Of a stretch of 36,471 nt of DNA, positions 7,485-17,168 are shown piece after piece. A program made the translations under genes and the position numbers. Within the stretch, counting starts at the first letter, position 1. The number at the start of each line of letters is the position of its first letter. Source of the DNA: Cryobacterium shii (lineage in GTDB: Bacteria; Actinomycetota; Actinomycetes; Actinomycetales; Microbacteriaceae); NCBI RefSeq assembly GCF_004402595.1, contig NZ_SOFY01000027.1, positions 1-36,471 on the forward strand, given 5' to 3'. The notes under the pieces were generated by a model, which searched no databases, was not told the origin of the DNA, and saw nothing but the letters and a program-made list of their open reading frames with translations.

Positions 7485-8802
7485 TAGCGGGTCGCCGTCG
7501 CCTCGACGATCGCGATCTCGCGGGTGGCCGTTTCGGCGTCGCGGCCGTCGCCGTCGTGGTGCAGGCGGAGCCGGGGCGACACGCCCGGACGGTACCGCAC
7601 CCGCAGGCTGCGGTACTTCACCATCCAGAACAGCACGGCCGCGGCGGCCAGGAGCCCGGACAGGGCCGCCACGCCCAGCGCCCAGCGCGGTCCGTATTGG
7701 TCGGCGACCCAACCCACCAGGGGGGCGCCGAGCGGCGTGCCGCCGGCGAAGATCGCCATGTACAGGGCCATCACCCGGCCGCGCATGGCCGGGCGGGTGG
7801 TGGTCTGCACGTACGCGTTCGCGGTGGTCATCAGGGTCAGCGACGACAGCCCGACGAAGGCCAGGGAGATCGCGAAGGTCAGGTAGTTCGGCGTCAGCGC
7901 CGCAATCAGGCAGGACAGGCCGAACGCGCCGGCCCCGGCGACGACCAGCCGCAGCCTCGGGCGGCCGCGGCGGGCGGCGAGCAGGGCGCCCGCGACCGAC
8001 CCGATCGCCATGATCGAGCTGAGCAGGCCGAATTCGCTGGCGCCCATCCCGAACTCGACCGTGGCCATGGTCGCGGTGAAGATCGCGAAGTTGAAGCCGA
8101 ACGTGCCCACCAGGAAGACCGTGATCAGCACGACGACGATGTCGGGCCGCCGCGACACGTAACGGATGCCGCCCAGCAGCTGGCCGCGCTCGCGGGGGGC
8201 CCGGGGCTGGCGGCGGAGCTGCCCGGTGCGCAGCAGCGTCATCGCCAACACCGTGGCGCCGAACGTCACGGCGTTGATCAGGAAGACCCAGCCGGCGCCG
8301 ACGGCGACCGTGAGCAGACCGGCGGCGGCCGGGCCGATCAGGCGGGCGCCGTTGAAGGACGCCGAGTTGAGGGCCACGGCATTCGGCAGGTTGTCCTCGG
8401 AGACCAGCTGGGAGACGAAGGTCTGGCGGGCCGGGGCGTCGATCGCCGCGACGATCCCGAGGCCGAGGGCGAAGAGGTAGACGTGCCAGAGTTCGGCGAC
8501 GCCGGTCACCGTGATCAGGCCTAGGCCGAGGGCGAGCAGCCCCATCAGGCTCTGGGTGAGGATGAGCAGGCGGCGGCGGTCGAACCGGTCCGCGATCAGG
8601 CCCGACCACGGCATCAGCACCAGCTGGGGCCCGAACTGCAGGGCCATCACGATGCCCACCGCGGTGGCGTTGTGATCGGTCAGCTCGGTGAGCACGATCC
8701 AGTCCTGGGCGGTGCGCTGCATCCAGGTTCCGATGTTCGACACCAGTGCGCCGGCGAACCAGATTCGGTAGTTCACGACGCTCAGGGAGCGGAACATGGC
8801 GT

Positions 8803-8806
<4 letters not shown>
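7484..8806 (-). CDS. MFS transporter (MFS_3 / EntS-like exporter)
   Basis: A 440-residue major facilitator with about 12 hydrophobic segments. The beginning FRSLSVVNYRIWFAGALVSNIGTWMQ and the loop motif SGLIADRFDRRRLL (about residues 68-81) are typical of the MFS_3 group that includes enterobactin exporter EntS and many drug exporters. The APARQTFVSQLV segment is also characteristic. Translation probably begins at TTG 8806, which overlaps the stop of the upstream MarR gene (TTGA) and has AAGGAG 11 nt before it; ATG at 8797 is the alternative. Coupling to a MarR regulator suggests inducible export of a toxic compound. The substrate cannot be inferred. The C-terminal 40 residues are hydrophilic and Arg-rich. 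Confidence 0.88.
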
Positions 8807-9327
<521 letters not shown>

Positions 9328-9335
9328 AGCTACCC

Positions 9336-9341
9336 ACTCTA
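9336..9341 (-). promoter_or_regulatory. Putative -10 element for the MarR gene
   Basis: TAGAGT on the complement, 8 nt before the ATG at 9327. The MarR-site palindrome lies immediately upstream, where it would block RNA polymerase. Confidence 0.4.
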
Positions 9342-9344
9342 ACC

Positions 9345-9361
9345 ACTTAGCCTTGCTAAGT
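9345..9361. promoter_or_regulatory. Probable MarR operator
   Basis: ACTTAGCCTTGCTAAGT has perfect 7-bp arms and a 3-base centre. It is AT-richer than its surroundings and sits in the marR-hydrolase intergenic region. A related half-site, GCTTAG, occurs a few bases further on. MarR proteins usually bind palindromes of this size in their own promoter. Confidence 0.75.
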
Positions 9362-9429
9362 ATTCCCAGCTTAGTTCAGGGCCGGCGGAAGATGATCAGG
9401 AATCAGCAGATGCGCAGGGAGACTCCTGT

Positions 9430-9435
9430 CAGACT
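9430..9435 (+). promoter_or_regulatory. -10-like element of a leaderless promoter (alpha/beta hydrolase)
   Basis: CAGACT followed by 6 nt and then GTG at 9442. No ribosome-binding site lies at a useful distance. Confidence 0.35.
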
Positions 9436-9441
9436 GACCCC

Positions 9442-10308
9442 GTGCCTACCTACACGGATGACTTCGGCGTCTCGATCACCTACTTCGTCTGGGCCGTCGA
9501 CCGGCCCCGGGCCGTCGTGCAGCTCGCCCACGGGGTCGGTGAGCACGCCCAGCGCTACACGGAGCTCGCCGCCCGGTTGAACGCGGCCGGGTACACCGTC
9601 TACGCCGACGACCACCGCGGCCATGGCCAGACGGGGGTGCACCAGCACGGCGGCGACCTGTCCCGGCTCGGCCGCCTGGGCCCGGGCGGGCTTCGGGCGA
9701 CCGTCGCCGGCGTGCACCAGTTCAGTGGGATCATCCGCGCCGCCCACCCCGAGCTGCCCCTCGTGCTGCTCGGGCACAGCTGGGGGTCGTTCATGGCGCA
9801 GATGATCGTGAACGAGCACGCCGCCGACTACGACGCCGTCGTGCTCAGCGGCACCGCCTACCGGATGCCGGGCTACCTGGACGGCGGCGACCTGAACCGC
9901 CGGCACAAGAAACTGGGCACCACCGGGGTCGAGTGGCTCAGCCGCGACCCGCTGGTCGCCGAGGCCTTCCTTGCCGACCCGCTCACCACCAACACCCCGC
10001 TGGCGAAGCTGTTCGGGCTGCGCGACGCGGCCCGGCTGTTCGGCCGCCCGGCGAGGCAGCTGCCGGAAGACCTGCCGATGCTCATCCTGGTCGGCGGCGA
10101 CGACACCGTCGGCGGCGAACGCAGCGCTCGCATGCTCGTGAAGGCCTACTCCGGGCGGTCGGGGCTGCGGGACATCCGTCTCATCGTCTACCCCGGCGCC
10201 CGGCACGAGATCTTCAACGAGACGAACCGGGACGAGGTCGTCGCCGACCTGGTCGGCTGGTTGAACGAACGGCTGCCCCTGCCCCGGGGCGCGGGCGGCG
10301 TTGATTAG
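9442..10308 (+). CDS. Alpha/beta hydrolase, lysophospholipase / monoacylglycerol lipase type
   Basis: A 288-residue serine hydrolase of the Hydrolase_4 (monoglyceride lipase-like) group. The oxyanion-hole segment QLAHGVGEHAQRY and DDHRGHGQTG are diagnostic. The nucleophile serine is in the elbow GHSWGSF (about residue 112), the aspartate in LVGGDDTVGG, and the histidine in PGARHEIFNE. No signal peptide is visible, so it likely acts in the cytoplasm on monoacylglycerols or lysolipids. The start is GTG at 9442, with no good ribosome-binding site but a -10-like box 6 nt upstream. Its stop codon is part of a 13-bp tandem repeat that leads into the lipoate ligase gene 35 bp further on. Confidence 0.88.
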   Translation: MPTYTDDFGVSITYFVWAVDRPRAVVQLAHGVGEHAQRYTELAARLNAAGYTVYADDHRGHGQTGVHQHGGDLSRLGRLGPGGLRATVAGVHQFSGIIRAAHPELPLVLLGHSWGSFMAQMIVNEHAADYDAVVLSGTAYRMPGYLDGGDLNRRHKKLGTTGVEWLSRDPLVAEAFLADPLTTNTPLAKLFGLRDAARLFGRPARQLPEDLPMLILVGGDDTVGGERSARMLVKAYSGRSGLRDIRLIVYPGARHEIFNETNRDEVVADLVGWLNERLPLPRGAGGVD

Positions 10309-10341
10309 GCGGATTGATTAGGAGGATTGATTAGGCTGGGC
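10303..10341 (+). repeat. 13-bp tandem repeat spanning the hydrolase stop codon and the next promoter
   Basis: Three head-to-tail copies of TTGATTAGGMGGA (starting near 10301, 10314 and 10327, the last diverged). The TAG in the first copy is the stop codon of the hydrolase; the TAGGCT formed by the last copy is the likely -10 box of the lipoate ligase gene. Confidence 0.75.
10332..10337 (+). promoter_or_regulatory. -10 element of a leaderless promoter (lipoate ligase)
   Basis: TAGGCT followed by 6 nt (GGGCTC) and then ATG at 10344. Confidence 0.5.
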
Positions 10342-10343
10342 TC

Positions 10344-11393
10344 ATGCACGGTGAATACAAGGTCCCAGGCGGCAAGCTCGTCGTCGTCGATCTCGACGTC
10401 GTCGAGAACACGATCGTCAACTTCCGGCTGGCCGGTGATTTCTTCCTCGAGCCCGACAGTGCGCTCGGCGACATCAACGCGGCGGTGAACGGCCTCGCCG
10501 CCGACAGCGACGCGGTCAGCATCGCCGCCGCCGTGCGCGCCGCCCTCCCGGCGCAGGCCACCCTGCTCGGCTTCTCGCCGGAGTCGGTGGCGGTGGCGAT
10601 CCGCCGCTCCCTGGCCCAGGCCAGCGGCTGGCGGGACTACGAGTGGCAGCTGATCCACTCCAAGGCCGTCGCGCCGGTGATGCAGATGGCCCTCGACGAG
10701 GTGCTCGCGATCGAGGTCGGCGAGGGCCGGCGCAGCCCCACCCTCCGGATCTGGGAATGGACCGAGCCCGCCGTGGTGATCGGCAGCTTCCAGTCGCTGA
10801 AGAACGAGGTCGACCCGGTCCAGGCCACCAAGCACGGTTTCACCGTCGTGCGACGGATCAGCGGCGGCGGCGCCATGTTCATGGAGGCCGGATCGGTGAT
10901 CACCTACTCGATCTACGCGCCCACCGACCTGGTCCAGGGCATGACCTTCGCCGACTCCTACGCCTTCCTCGACGAGTGGGTGCTCACGGCGCTCCAGTCG
11001 CTCGGCATCGACGCGTACTACCAGCCGCTCAACGACATCACGAGCCCGAAGGGCAAGATCGGCGGGGCGGCGCAGAAACGCCTCGGCAGCGGCGCCGTGC
11101 TGCACCACGTCACCATGAGCTACGACATGGACGGCGAGAAGATGGTGCAGGTGCTGCGGATCGGCCGCGAGAAGCTCAGCGACAAGGGCATCACGAGCGC
11201 CGCCAAGCGGGTCGACCCGCTGCGCAGCCAGACCGGCCTCACCCGGGACGAGATCATCGATCGCATGAAGGAGACCTTCACCGGACTCTACGGCGCGGTG
11301 TCCGGGGACATCACCGAGGCGGAATACGCCCGGGCGAGGGAACTCGTGGAGACGAAGTTCGGCACCGAGGAATGGATCGGGCGCGTTCCCTAG
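10344..11393 (+). CDS. lplA: Lipoate-protein ligase with N-terminal accessory domain (permuted order)
   Basis: A 349-residue protein that would attach lipoate to the E2 and GcvH proteins. The catalytic biotin/lipoate-ligase domain occupies about residues 100-349, with RRISGGGAMFMEAGSV (lipoyl-AMP site) and the lysine motif KIGGAAQKR. The first about 95 residues (MHGEYKVPGGKLVVVDLDV, NFRLAGDFFLEP) resemble the small LplB/C-terminal accessory domain that follows the catalytic domain in E. coli LplA. Here it precedes it, so the domain order is permuted. The ATG at 10344 lies 6 nt after TAGGCT. The downstream convergent acetyltransferase is unrelated. Octanoyltransferase activity cannot be excluded from sequence alone. 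Confidence 0.88.
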   Translation: MHGEYKVPGGKLVVVDLDVVENTIVNFRLAGDFFLEPDSALGDINAAVNGLAADSDAVSIAAAVRAALPAQATLLGFSPESVAVAIRRSLAQASGWRDYEWQLIHSKAVAPVMQMALDEVLAIEVGEGRRSPTLRIWEWTEPAVVIGSFQSLKNEVDPVQATKHGFTVVRRISGGGAMFMEAGSVITYSIYAPTDLVQGMTFADSYAFLDEWVLTALQSLGIDAYYQPLNDITSPKGKIGGAAQKRLGSGAVLHHVTMSYDMDGEKMVQVLRIGREKLSDKGITSAAKRVDPLRSQTGLTRDEIIDRMKETFTGLYGAVSGDITEAEYARARELVETKFGTEEWIGRVP

Positions 11394-11424
11394 GCCGGAG
11401 CCGCGGAAGCCGGAGCCGAGCCGG

Positions 11425-11745
11425 CTACCGGCCCCGCGTGAGCAGGTCCTGGTATTCGGCGTGCTTGTCGATCCAGCGCACGACGTAGGGGCAGACCGGC
11501 ACGACGGTGAGCTCGGTGCGCGTGCGCACGTCGTCGAGCGCCTGTTCGACCAGGCGGCTCGCCAGATTCTCGCCGCGCCGGGCCGGGTCCACCTCGACGT
11601 GGGTGAACAGCACGTCGGGGCCCGTCACGGTGTAGTCGGCGAATCCGACGGTCTCCTCGTTGATGCGGAGCGAGTACCGGGACTGGGCCGGCTCGTGGCG
11701 GAACTCAACCCGGGTCGATTCGGTGGCCGTTGCGTCTGAAGTCAT
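11425..11745 (-). CDS. Small GNAT-type N-acetyltransferase (NATD1/YjdJ-like)
   Basis: A 106-residue single-domain protein of the short GNAT branch. The core features are YSLRINEETVGFADY, THVEVDPARRGENLASRLVEQAL (acetyl-CoA-binding region, with RRGENLAS in place of the usual Q/RxxGxG/A loop) and the typical ending VPVCPYVVRWIDKHAEYQDLL. Substrates of this group are largely unknown. The start ATG at 11745 is 6 nt after a TAGGCT box on the complement, suggesting a leaderless message. It is divergent from the DNA methyltransferase gene, with only 34 bp between the two start codons, so the promoters are back to back. Confidence 0.85.
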   Translation of the reverse strand: MTSDATATESTRVEFRHEPAQSRYSLRINEETVGFADYTVTGPDVLFTHVEVDPARRGENLASRLVEQALDDVRTRTELTVVPVCPYVVRWIDKHAEYQDLLTRGR

Positions 11746-11751
11746 GTCCCA

Positions 11752-11757
11752 AGCCTA
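11752..11757 (-). promoter_or_regulatory. -10 element of a leaderless promoter (acetyltransferase)
   Basis: TAGGCT on the complement, 6 nt (TGGGAC) before ATG at 11745. Only 10 bp separate it from the divergent -10-like box at 11768. Confidence 0.55.
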
Positions 11758-11767
11758 AGCCGCCTGA

Positions 11768-11773
11768 CAGAAT
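11768..11773 (+). promoter_or_regulatory. -10-like element of a leaderless promoter (methyltransferase)
   Basis: CAGAAT, 6 nt (GAATGA) before ATG at 11780. Confidence 0.35.
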
Positions 11774-11779
11774 GAATGA

Positions 11780-12718
11780 ATGCCAACCGCGTGGTCCCCG
11801 TCCTCCGCCAGCCGTGTCGTCCACGCGAACAACCTCGACGTTCTGCCGCGACTGCCCGACGAGGCCTTCACGCTCATCTACCTGGACCCGCCCTTCAACA
11901 CGGGGCGCAAACAGAACCGGCAGAGCACGACCTCGGTGCGGTCGAGCGTCGCGGCGACGTCCGTGGCCCTCGGCGCGCGCGCGGCGGGCACCATCACCGG
12001 GTTCAAGGGGCAGCTCTACGAGCGCATCAAGGGTGACCTGCTCGGTTACGACGACCAGTTCGAGGACTACTGGGCCTTCCTCGAGCCGCGCCTGATCGAG
12101 GCCTGGCGCCTGCTTGCCGACGACGGCACGCTCTACCTGCACCTGGACTACCGGGAGGCGCACTACGCGAAGGTGCTGCTCGACGCGCTCTTCGGGCGGG
12201 ACTGCTTCCTGAACGAGCTGATCTGGGCGTACGACTACGGCGCCAAGTCCAAGAACCGCTGGCCGACCAAGCACGACACGATCCTGGTCTACGTGAAGAA
12301 TCCGGCGCGATACTACTTCGACTCCACCACGGTCGACCGTGAGCCGTACATGGCGCCCGGGCTGGTCACCCCGGAGAAGGTCGCGAAGGGCAAGCTGCCG
12401 ACGGATGTCTGGTGGCACACGATCGTGTCGCCCACCGGCAAGGAGAAGACCGGGTATCCCACCCAGAAGCCCGTCGGCATCCTGCGGCGCATGATCCAGG
12501 CTTCCAGCCGCGAGGGGGACTGGGTGCTCGACTTCTTCGCCGGCAGCGGCACGACCGGCGCGGTCGCCGCGGCGCTCGGCCGCCGGTTCGTGCTCGTCGA
12601 CCAGAACCCCGAGTCGATCCAGGTCATGCGCACCCGGTTCGCCCTGCTGCCGGAGGTGGAGTTCCTGCCTGACGGGGATTTCGCGGCTGACGGGGCCGAG
12701 ACAAGACTGGGAGCATGA
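11780..12718 (+). CDS. Orphan beta-class DNA methyltransferase (N6-adenine or N4-cytosine)
   Basis: A 312-residue site-specific DNA methyltransferase. Motif IV comes first (YLDPPFNTG, about residues 34-42), then a variable stretch, then YLHLDYREAHY, and near the C-terminus motif I, DFFAGSGTTG (about residue 256), which binds S-adenosylmethionine. The order IV then I defines the beta class. TGYPTQKPVGILRRMI before motif I is the usual motif X region. No restriction endonuclease or specificity subunit is nearby, so it is probably an orphan enzyme with a regulatory or protective role. The recognition sequence is unknown. Its stop overlaps the next start (ATGA), so it is co-translated with an LLM oxidoreductase. 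Confidence 0.88.
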   Translation: MPTAWSPSSASRVVHANNLDVLPRLPDEAFTLIYLDPPFNTGRKQNRQSTTSVRSSVAATSVALGARAAGTITGFKGQLYERIKGDLLGYDDQFEDYWAFLEPRLIEAWRLLADDGTLYLHLDYREAHYAKVLLDALFGRDCFLNELIWAYDYGAKSKNRWPTKHDTILVYVKNPARYYFDSTTVDREPYMAPGLVTPEKVAKGKLPTDVWWHTIVSPTGKEKTGYPTQKPVGILRRMIQASSREGDWVLDFFAGSGTTGAVAAALGRRFVLVDQNPESIQVMRTRFALLPEVEFLPDGDFAADGAETRLGA

Positions 12719-13641
12719 GACTCCGCATTTTCACCGAACCGCAGCAGGGCGCCTCCTACGACGACATCCTCGCCATCGCGCAGGCCGCGGAGAGCCTCGG
12801 CTTCGACGCGTTCTTCCGCTCCGACCACTATCTGGCGATGGGCGACACGGCCCCCGTTCTGCCCGGCCCGACGGATGCCTGGACCACCCTGGCCGGACTC
12901 GCCCGCGAGACGCAGCGCATCCGCCTGGGCACCCTGGTCTCCTCGGTGACCTACCGGCCGCCGGGGATCCTCGCCATCCAGGTGGCGCAGGTCGACCAGA
13001 TGTCCGGCGGCCGGGTCGAACTGGGGCTCGGCACCGGCTGGTTCGAGCAGGAGCACCTCGCCTACGGCATCCCCTTCCCGGCCAGACGGTTCGGCATGCT
13101 GGAGGAACAGCTGGAGATCGTCACCGGGCTCTGGTCGACCCCCGTCGGCGGCAGCTACAGCTTCACCGGCGAGCACTACACCCTCGTCGACTCGCCCGCC
13201 CTGCCCAAGCCCGTTCAGGAGCGCATCCCCGTGATCGTCGGCGGCGGCGGCGCGAAGCGCACCCCCGCGATGGCGGCCCGTTTCGCCACCGAGTTCAACC
13301 TGCCGTTCCCCGAGTTCACGGATGTCCCCGGCAAGTTCGCCGGGGTGCGCGCGGCATGCGCGGCCATCGGCCGCGACCCCCGGGAGCTGGTCTACTCGGC
13401 CGCCCTGATCGCCGTCGCCGGCCGGGACGAGGCCGAGTTCGCGCGCCGGGCCGCGGCCGTGGGCCGTGAACCGGCCGAGCTCCGGGAGCACGGCGTGGCC
13501 GGCACCGCCTCCGAGGTCGTCGACCGGCTCGGGTTGCTCGCCGAGGACGGCGTCGAGTGCGTCTACCTGCAGATCATGGACCTGTCCGACCTCGAGCACC
13601 TGGACTTCATCGCCCGCGAGGTCATGCCCCAGCTCGCCTGA
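12715..13641 (+). CDS. LLM-class (F420-dependent-like) oxidoreductase
   Basis: A 308-residue luciferase-like monooxygenase-fold protein. It begins MRLRIFTEPQQGASYDDILAIAQAAESLGFDAFFRSDHY, as in F420-dependent LLM oxidoreductases. Other group features are TRLGTLVSSVTYRPPGILA-type and SGGRVELGLGTGWFEQEH segments and the IPVIVGGGGAKRTPAMAARFA nucleotide-binding loop. F420 rather than FMN use is an inference from family and lineage. The ATG at 12715 overlaps the methyltransferase stop by 4 bp; the pairing is mechanically tight, but I see no functional reason for it. A 58-bp perfect palindrome follows about 50 bp after the stop. Confidence 0.88.
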   Translation: MRLRIFTEPQQGASYDDILAIAQAAESLGFDAFFRSDHYLAMGDTAPVLPGPTDAWTTLAGLARETQRIRLGTLVSSVTYRPPGILAIQVAQVDQMSGGRVELGLGTGWFEQEHLAYGIPFPARRFGMLEEQLEIVTGLWSTPVGGSYSFTGEHYTLVDSPALPKPVQERIPVIVGGGGAKRTPAMAARFATEFNLPFPEFTDVPGKFAGVRAACAAIGRDPRELVYSAALIAVAGRDEAEFARRAAAVGREPAELREHGVAGTASEVVDRLGLLAEDGVECVYLQIMDLSDLEHLDFIAREVMPQLA

Positions 13642-13690
13642 CGCACCCTCGCCTGACGCCCCGCGCCCCGCGCCGCCCGTGCCCGCGAAA

Positions 13691-13748
13691 GTGCCCGTTC
13701 CGGTCGAGAGTGCCCGCTCGAGCGGGCACTCTCGACCGGAACGGGCAC
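13691..13748. terminator. 58-bp perfect palindrome between convergent genes
   Basis: Both arms are 29 bases, perfectly complementary and without a loop: it starts GTGCCCGTTCCGGTCGAGAG and is centred on CTCGAG at 13717-13722. It lies between the converging LLM and LacI genes and has no T-tract on either side. It may serve as a bidirectional terminator or be a mobile palindromic element. Confidence 0.8.
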
Positions 13749-13768
13749 AGTGGGCGGACCTGAGTGGA

Positions 13769-14830
<1,062 letters not shown>

Positions 14831-14836
14831 GGCGTC

Positions 14837-14842
14837 AGTCTA
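14837..14842 (-). promoter_or_regulatory. -10 element of a leaderless promoter (LacI gene)
   Basis: TAGACT on the complement, 6 nt (GACGCC) before ATG at 14830, within the 38-bp gap after the GH1 gene. Confidence 0.5.
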
Positions 14843-14868
14843 TTCGCGCACCCCTCGCCGGCCCCGCC

Positions 14869-16329
14869 TCAGGAGAGCGCGCGGTCGCGGATGATCTCCG
14901 CGTAGGCGAGTCCACTGTCCTTCACGGTGCGTTTCTGCGTCTCGTAGTCGACCCGAACGATTCCGAAGCGCTTATCGTAGCCCCAGGCCCACTCGTAGTT
15001 GTCCATCAGCGACCAGTAGAAGTAGCCCTTGACACCGACCCCCTCATCGATGGCGTCGAGCACGGCGCCGAGGTGAGCCTTCAGGAACTCCGTGCGCCGG
15101 GGATCCGGCACGCTGCCGTCTGCGGCGACGACGTCGTCGAAGGCCGCGCCGTTCTCGGTCACGTAGAGGCTGGTGCCGGCCGGTGCGGCGTACTCGGTGT
15201 TCACGTGCACGAGCAGTTCGCGCAGGCCGTCGGGCTGCACTTCCCACTCCATCGCGGTCAGCGGCAGTCCCTGCGGGTGGTTGAAGACGCCGTCGGCGGC
15301 GGGGAACGCCGACCGGGTCGGTCGGCTCGTCGGGGCCTGGGCGAGCAACGGATGTTCGGCCGGGCGATCGCTGACCAGCTCGCCGTGGTAATAGTTCACG
15401 CCGAGGGTGTCGATCGGCTGGCTGATCTGGGCCAGGTCGCCGGCCTGGATGAAATCGGTCAGGCCGAACTGGGCGACGTCCTGGAGAACGTCCTCCGGGT
15501 AGGAGCCGCGGAAGATCGGGTCGAGGAACACCCGGTTGAACTGCCCGTCGATCCGGCGCGCCGCGTCGACATCGCCGGCGCGGGTGGGGTCGGCCGGCTT
15601 GGCGACGGTGAGGTTGAGCGTGATGCCGAGCTCGAGCTTCGGGTCGCGGTCGCGGAGCGCCTCGATGGTGAGGCCGTGGCCCAGCAGGAGGTGGTGGGCC
15701 GCGGCGACGCCGTCGCGGGGACTCTGCCGGCCCGGGGCGTGCACACCTCCGGTGTAGCTGAGGAAGGAGGAGCACCACGGCTCGTTGAGGGTGGTCCACA
15801 CGCCCACGCGGTCGCCGAGGGCGTCGTGCACGTTGAGGGCGTAGTCCCGGAACAGGGCGGCGGTGTCGCGGTTGGCCCAGCCGCCCTTCTCCTCGAGCGC
15901 CTGCGGCAGGTCCCAGTGGTAGAGGGTCAGCCACGGCTTGATCCCGGCGCCGAGCAGCTCGTCGACCAGGCGGGAGTAGAAATCGATCCCCTTCGGGTTG
16001 ACCGGGCCGCCGTCGGGCTGCACGCGTGACCAGGAGGTGGAGAACCGGTAGGTCTGCAGTCCCAGGTCCTTCATCATCGCGACGTCGTCCCGGTAGCGGT
16101 GGTAGTGGTCGCAGGCCACATCGCCGTTTTCCGCGCCGAGCACGGCGCCGGGGACACGGCTGAACGCGTCCCAGATCGAGTCCGTGCGGCCGTCTTCGTG
16201 GGCGGCGCCCTCGATCTGGTACGCGGCCGTCGCCGCTCCGAAGAGGAACTCTGGCGGGAAGGAGCGTGCATCCGTTGTGGTCATAGCCTTATTCTCGGTC
16301 ACGATCGGTGGCTGTTGGAGCATGGTCAT
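14869..16329 (-). CDS. GH1 beta-glucosidase
   Basis: A 486-residue glycoside hydrolase family 1 enzyme. It has the N-terminal signature FPPEFLFGAATAAYQIEGA, the acid/base glutamate in TLNEP, and the nucleophile glutamate in YVTENGAA, with LMDNYEWAWGYDKRFG near the end for sugar binding. No signal peptide is present, so it would hydrolyse imported beta-glucosides (cellobiose, sophorose or similar) in the cytoplasm. The first ATG (16329) overlaps the stop of the permease gene (ATGA); a second ATG at 16284 begins closer to the conserved region. Its place after the binding protein and both permeases matches the cebEFG-bglC arrangement of Streptomyces. Confidence 0.95.
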   Translation of the reverse strand: MTMLQQPPIVTENKAMTTTDARSFPPEFLFGAATAAYQIEGAAHEDGRTDSIWDAFSRVPGAVLGAENGDVACDHYHRYRDDVAMMKDLGLQTYRFSTSWSRVQPDGGPVNPKGIDFYSRLVDELLGAGIKPWLTLYHWDLPQALEEKGGWANRDTAALFRDYALNVHDALGDRVGVWTTLNEPWCSSFLSYTGGVHAPGRQSPRDGVAAAHHLLLGHGLTIEALRDRDPKLELGITLNLTVAKPADPTRAGDVDAARRIDGQFNRVFLDPIFRGSYPEDVLQDVAQFGLTDFIQAGDLAQISQPIDTLGVNYYHGELVSDRPAEHPLLAQAPTSRPTRSAFPAADGVFNHPQGLPLTAMEWEVQPDGLRELLVHVNTEYAAPAGTSLYVTENGAAFDDVVAADGSVPDPRRTEFLKAHLGAVLDAIDEGVGVKGYFYWSLMDNYEWAWGYDKRFGIVRVDYETQKRTVKDSGLAYAEIIRDRALS

Positions 16330-17168
16330 CCCTTGACCGCCCCCTGCATGATGCCGGCGACGAGCTGTTTGCCCAGGAAGATGAAGACCAGGATTAGCGG
16401 GATGATCGACAAGACGACGCGGGCGAGCATGAGCAAGTAGTCCACGTAGAAGGCGGCCTGCAGCTGCTGTAGCGCCACGGGCAGCGTCGGGTTGCCCGGG
16501 CCCAGCACGATGAACGGCCAGAAGAAGTTCGTCCAGGTGCCGATGAACGTGAACAGGGCCAGCATGGCGGCGGCCGGGCGTGCGGCCGGGAGGCCGATGT
16601 GCCAGAAGCTGCGGATCATGGAGGCGCCGTCCATCCGCACGGCCTCGATCAGTTCGTCGGGCAGGGCGTCACGCAGGTACTGGGTCATCCAGAACACGCC
16701 GAACGCGGTGACCATCCCGGGCGCGATGACGGCCCAGAGGCTGCCGGTCCAGCCCAGCCGGGACATCACGATGAACAGGGGCACGATGCCCAGCTGCGTG
16801 GGAACGGCCATGGTCGCGATCACGAAGATGAGCAGCCCTTCCCGGCCGCGGAACTTGAGCTTGGCGAACGCGTAGCCGGCCAGCGTGGAGAACATGACGA
16901 CGCTGATCGTCACCACGGAGGACACGATGATGCTGTTGCCGAGGGCGGTCCAGAACGGGATGCTGTCGATGACGGTCAGGGCGTTGGCGATGAAGTTGCC
17001 GCCGGGCAGCCACATCATGCCGTTCTGGTTCAGGGCGGAGGCGTCCTGGCTGCCGATCAGGAACGACCACCAGATCGGGAAGGCGGAACCGAGGAGAACG
17101 GCGATCAGGATGCCGTAGACCCAGATCGAGGGGCGACGGTCGTGGCCGCCGATGATGGTCTTGCTCAT
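16326..17168 (-). CDS. CUT1 sugar ABC transporter permease (MalG/CebG-like)
   Basis: A 280-residue inner-membrane permease with about six transmembrane helices. The EAA loop that contacts the ATPase is EAVRMDGASMIRSFWHIGLP (about residues 184-203), as in MalG-type permeases. The start is ATG 17168, overlapping the stop of the preceding permease by 4 bp; the conserved sequence starts shortly after it. No ATPase gene is present in the operon, as is usual for actinobacterial CUT1 systems served by a shared MsiK-type ATPase encoded elsewhere. Confidence 0.93.
   Translation of the reverse strand: MSKTIIGGHDRRPSIWVYGILIAVLLGSAFPIWWSFLIGSQDASALNQNGMMWLPGGNFIANALTVIDSIPFWTALGNSIIVSSVVTISVVMFSTLAGYAFAKLKFRGREGLLIFVIATMAVPTQLGIVPLFIVMSRLGWTGSLWAVIAPGMVTAFGVFWMTQYLRDALPDELIEAVRMDGASMIRSFWHIGLPAARPAAAMLALFTFIGTWTNFFWPFIVLGPGNPTLPVALQQLQAAFYVDYLLMLARVVLSIIPLILVFIFLGKQLVAGIMQGAVKG

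Noticed and set aside
6067..8013. A 648-codon plus-strand frame across the peptide transporter and the next gene
   Set aside because: It is the +1 shadow of the transporter and runs antisense into the converging MFS gene; it is Arg-rich with no motifs.
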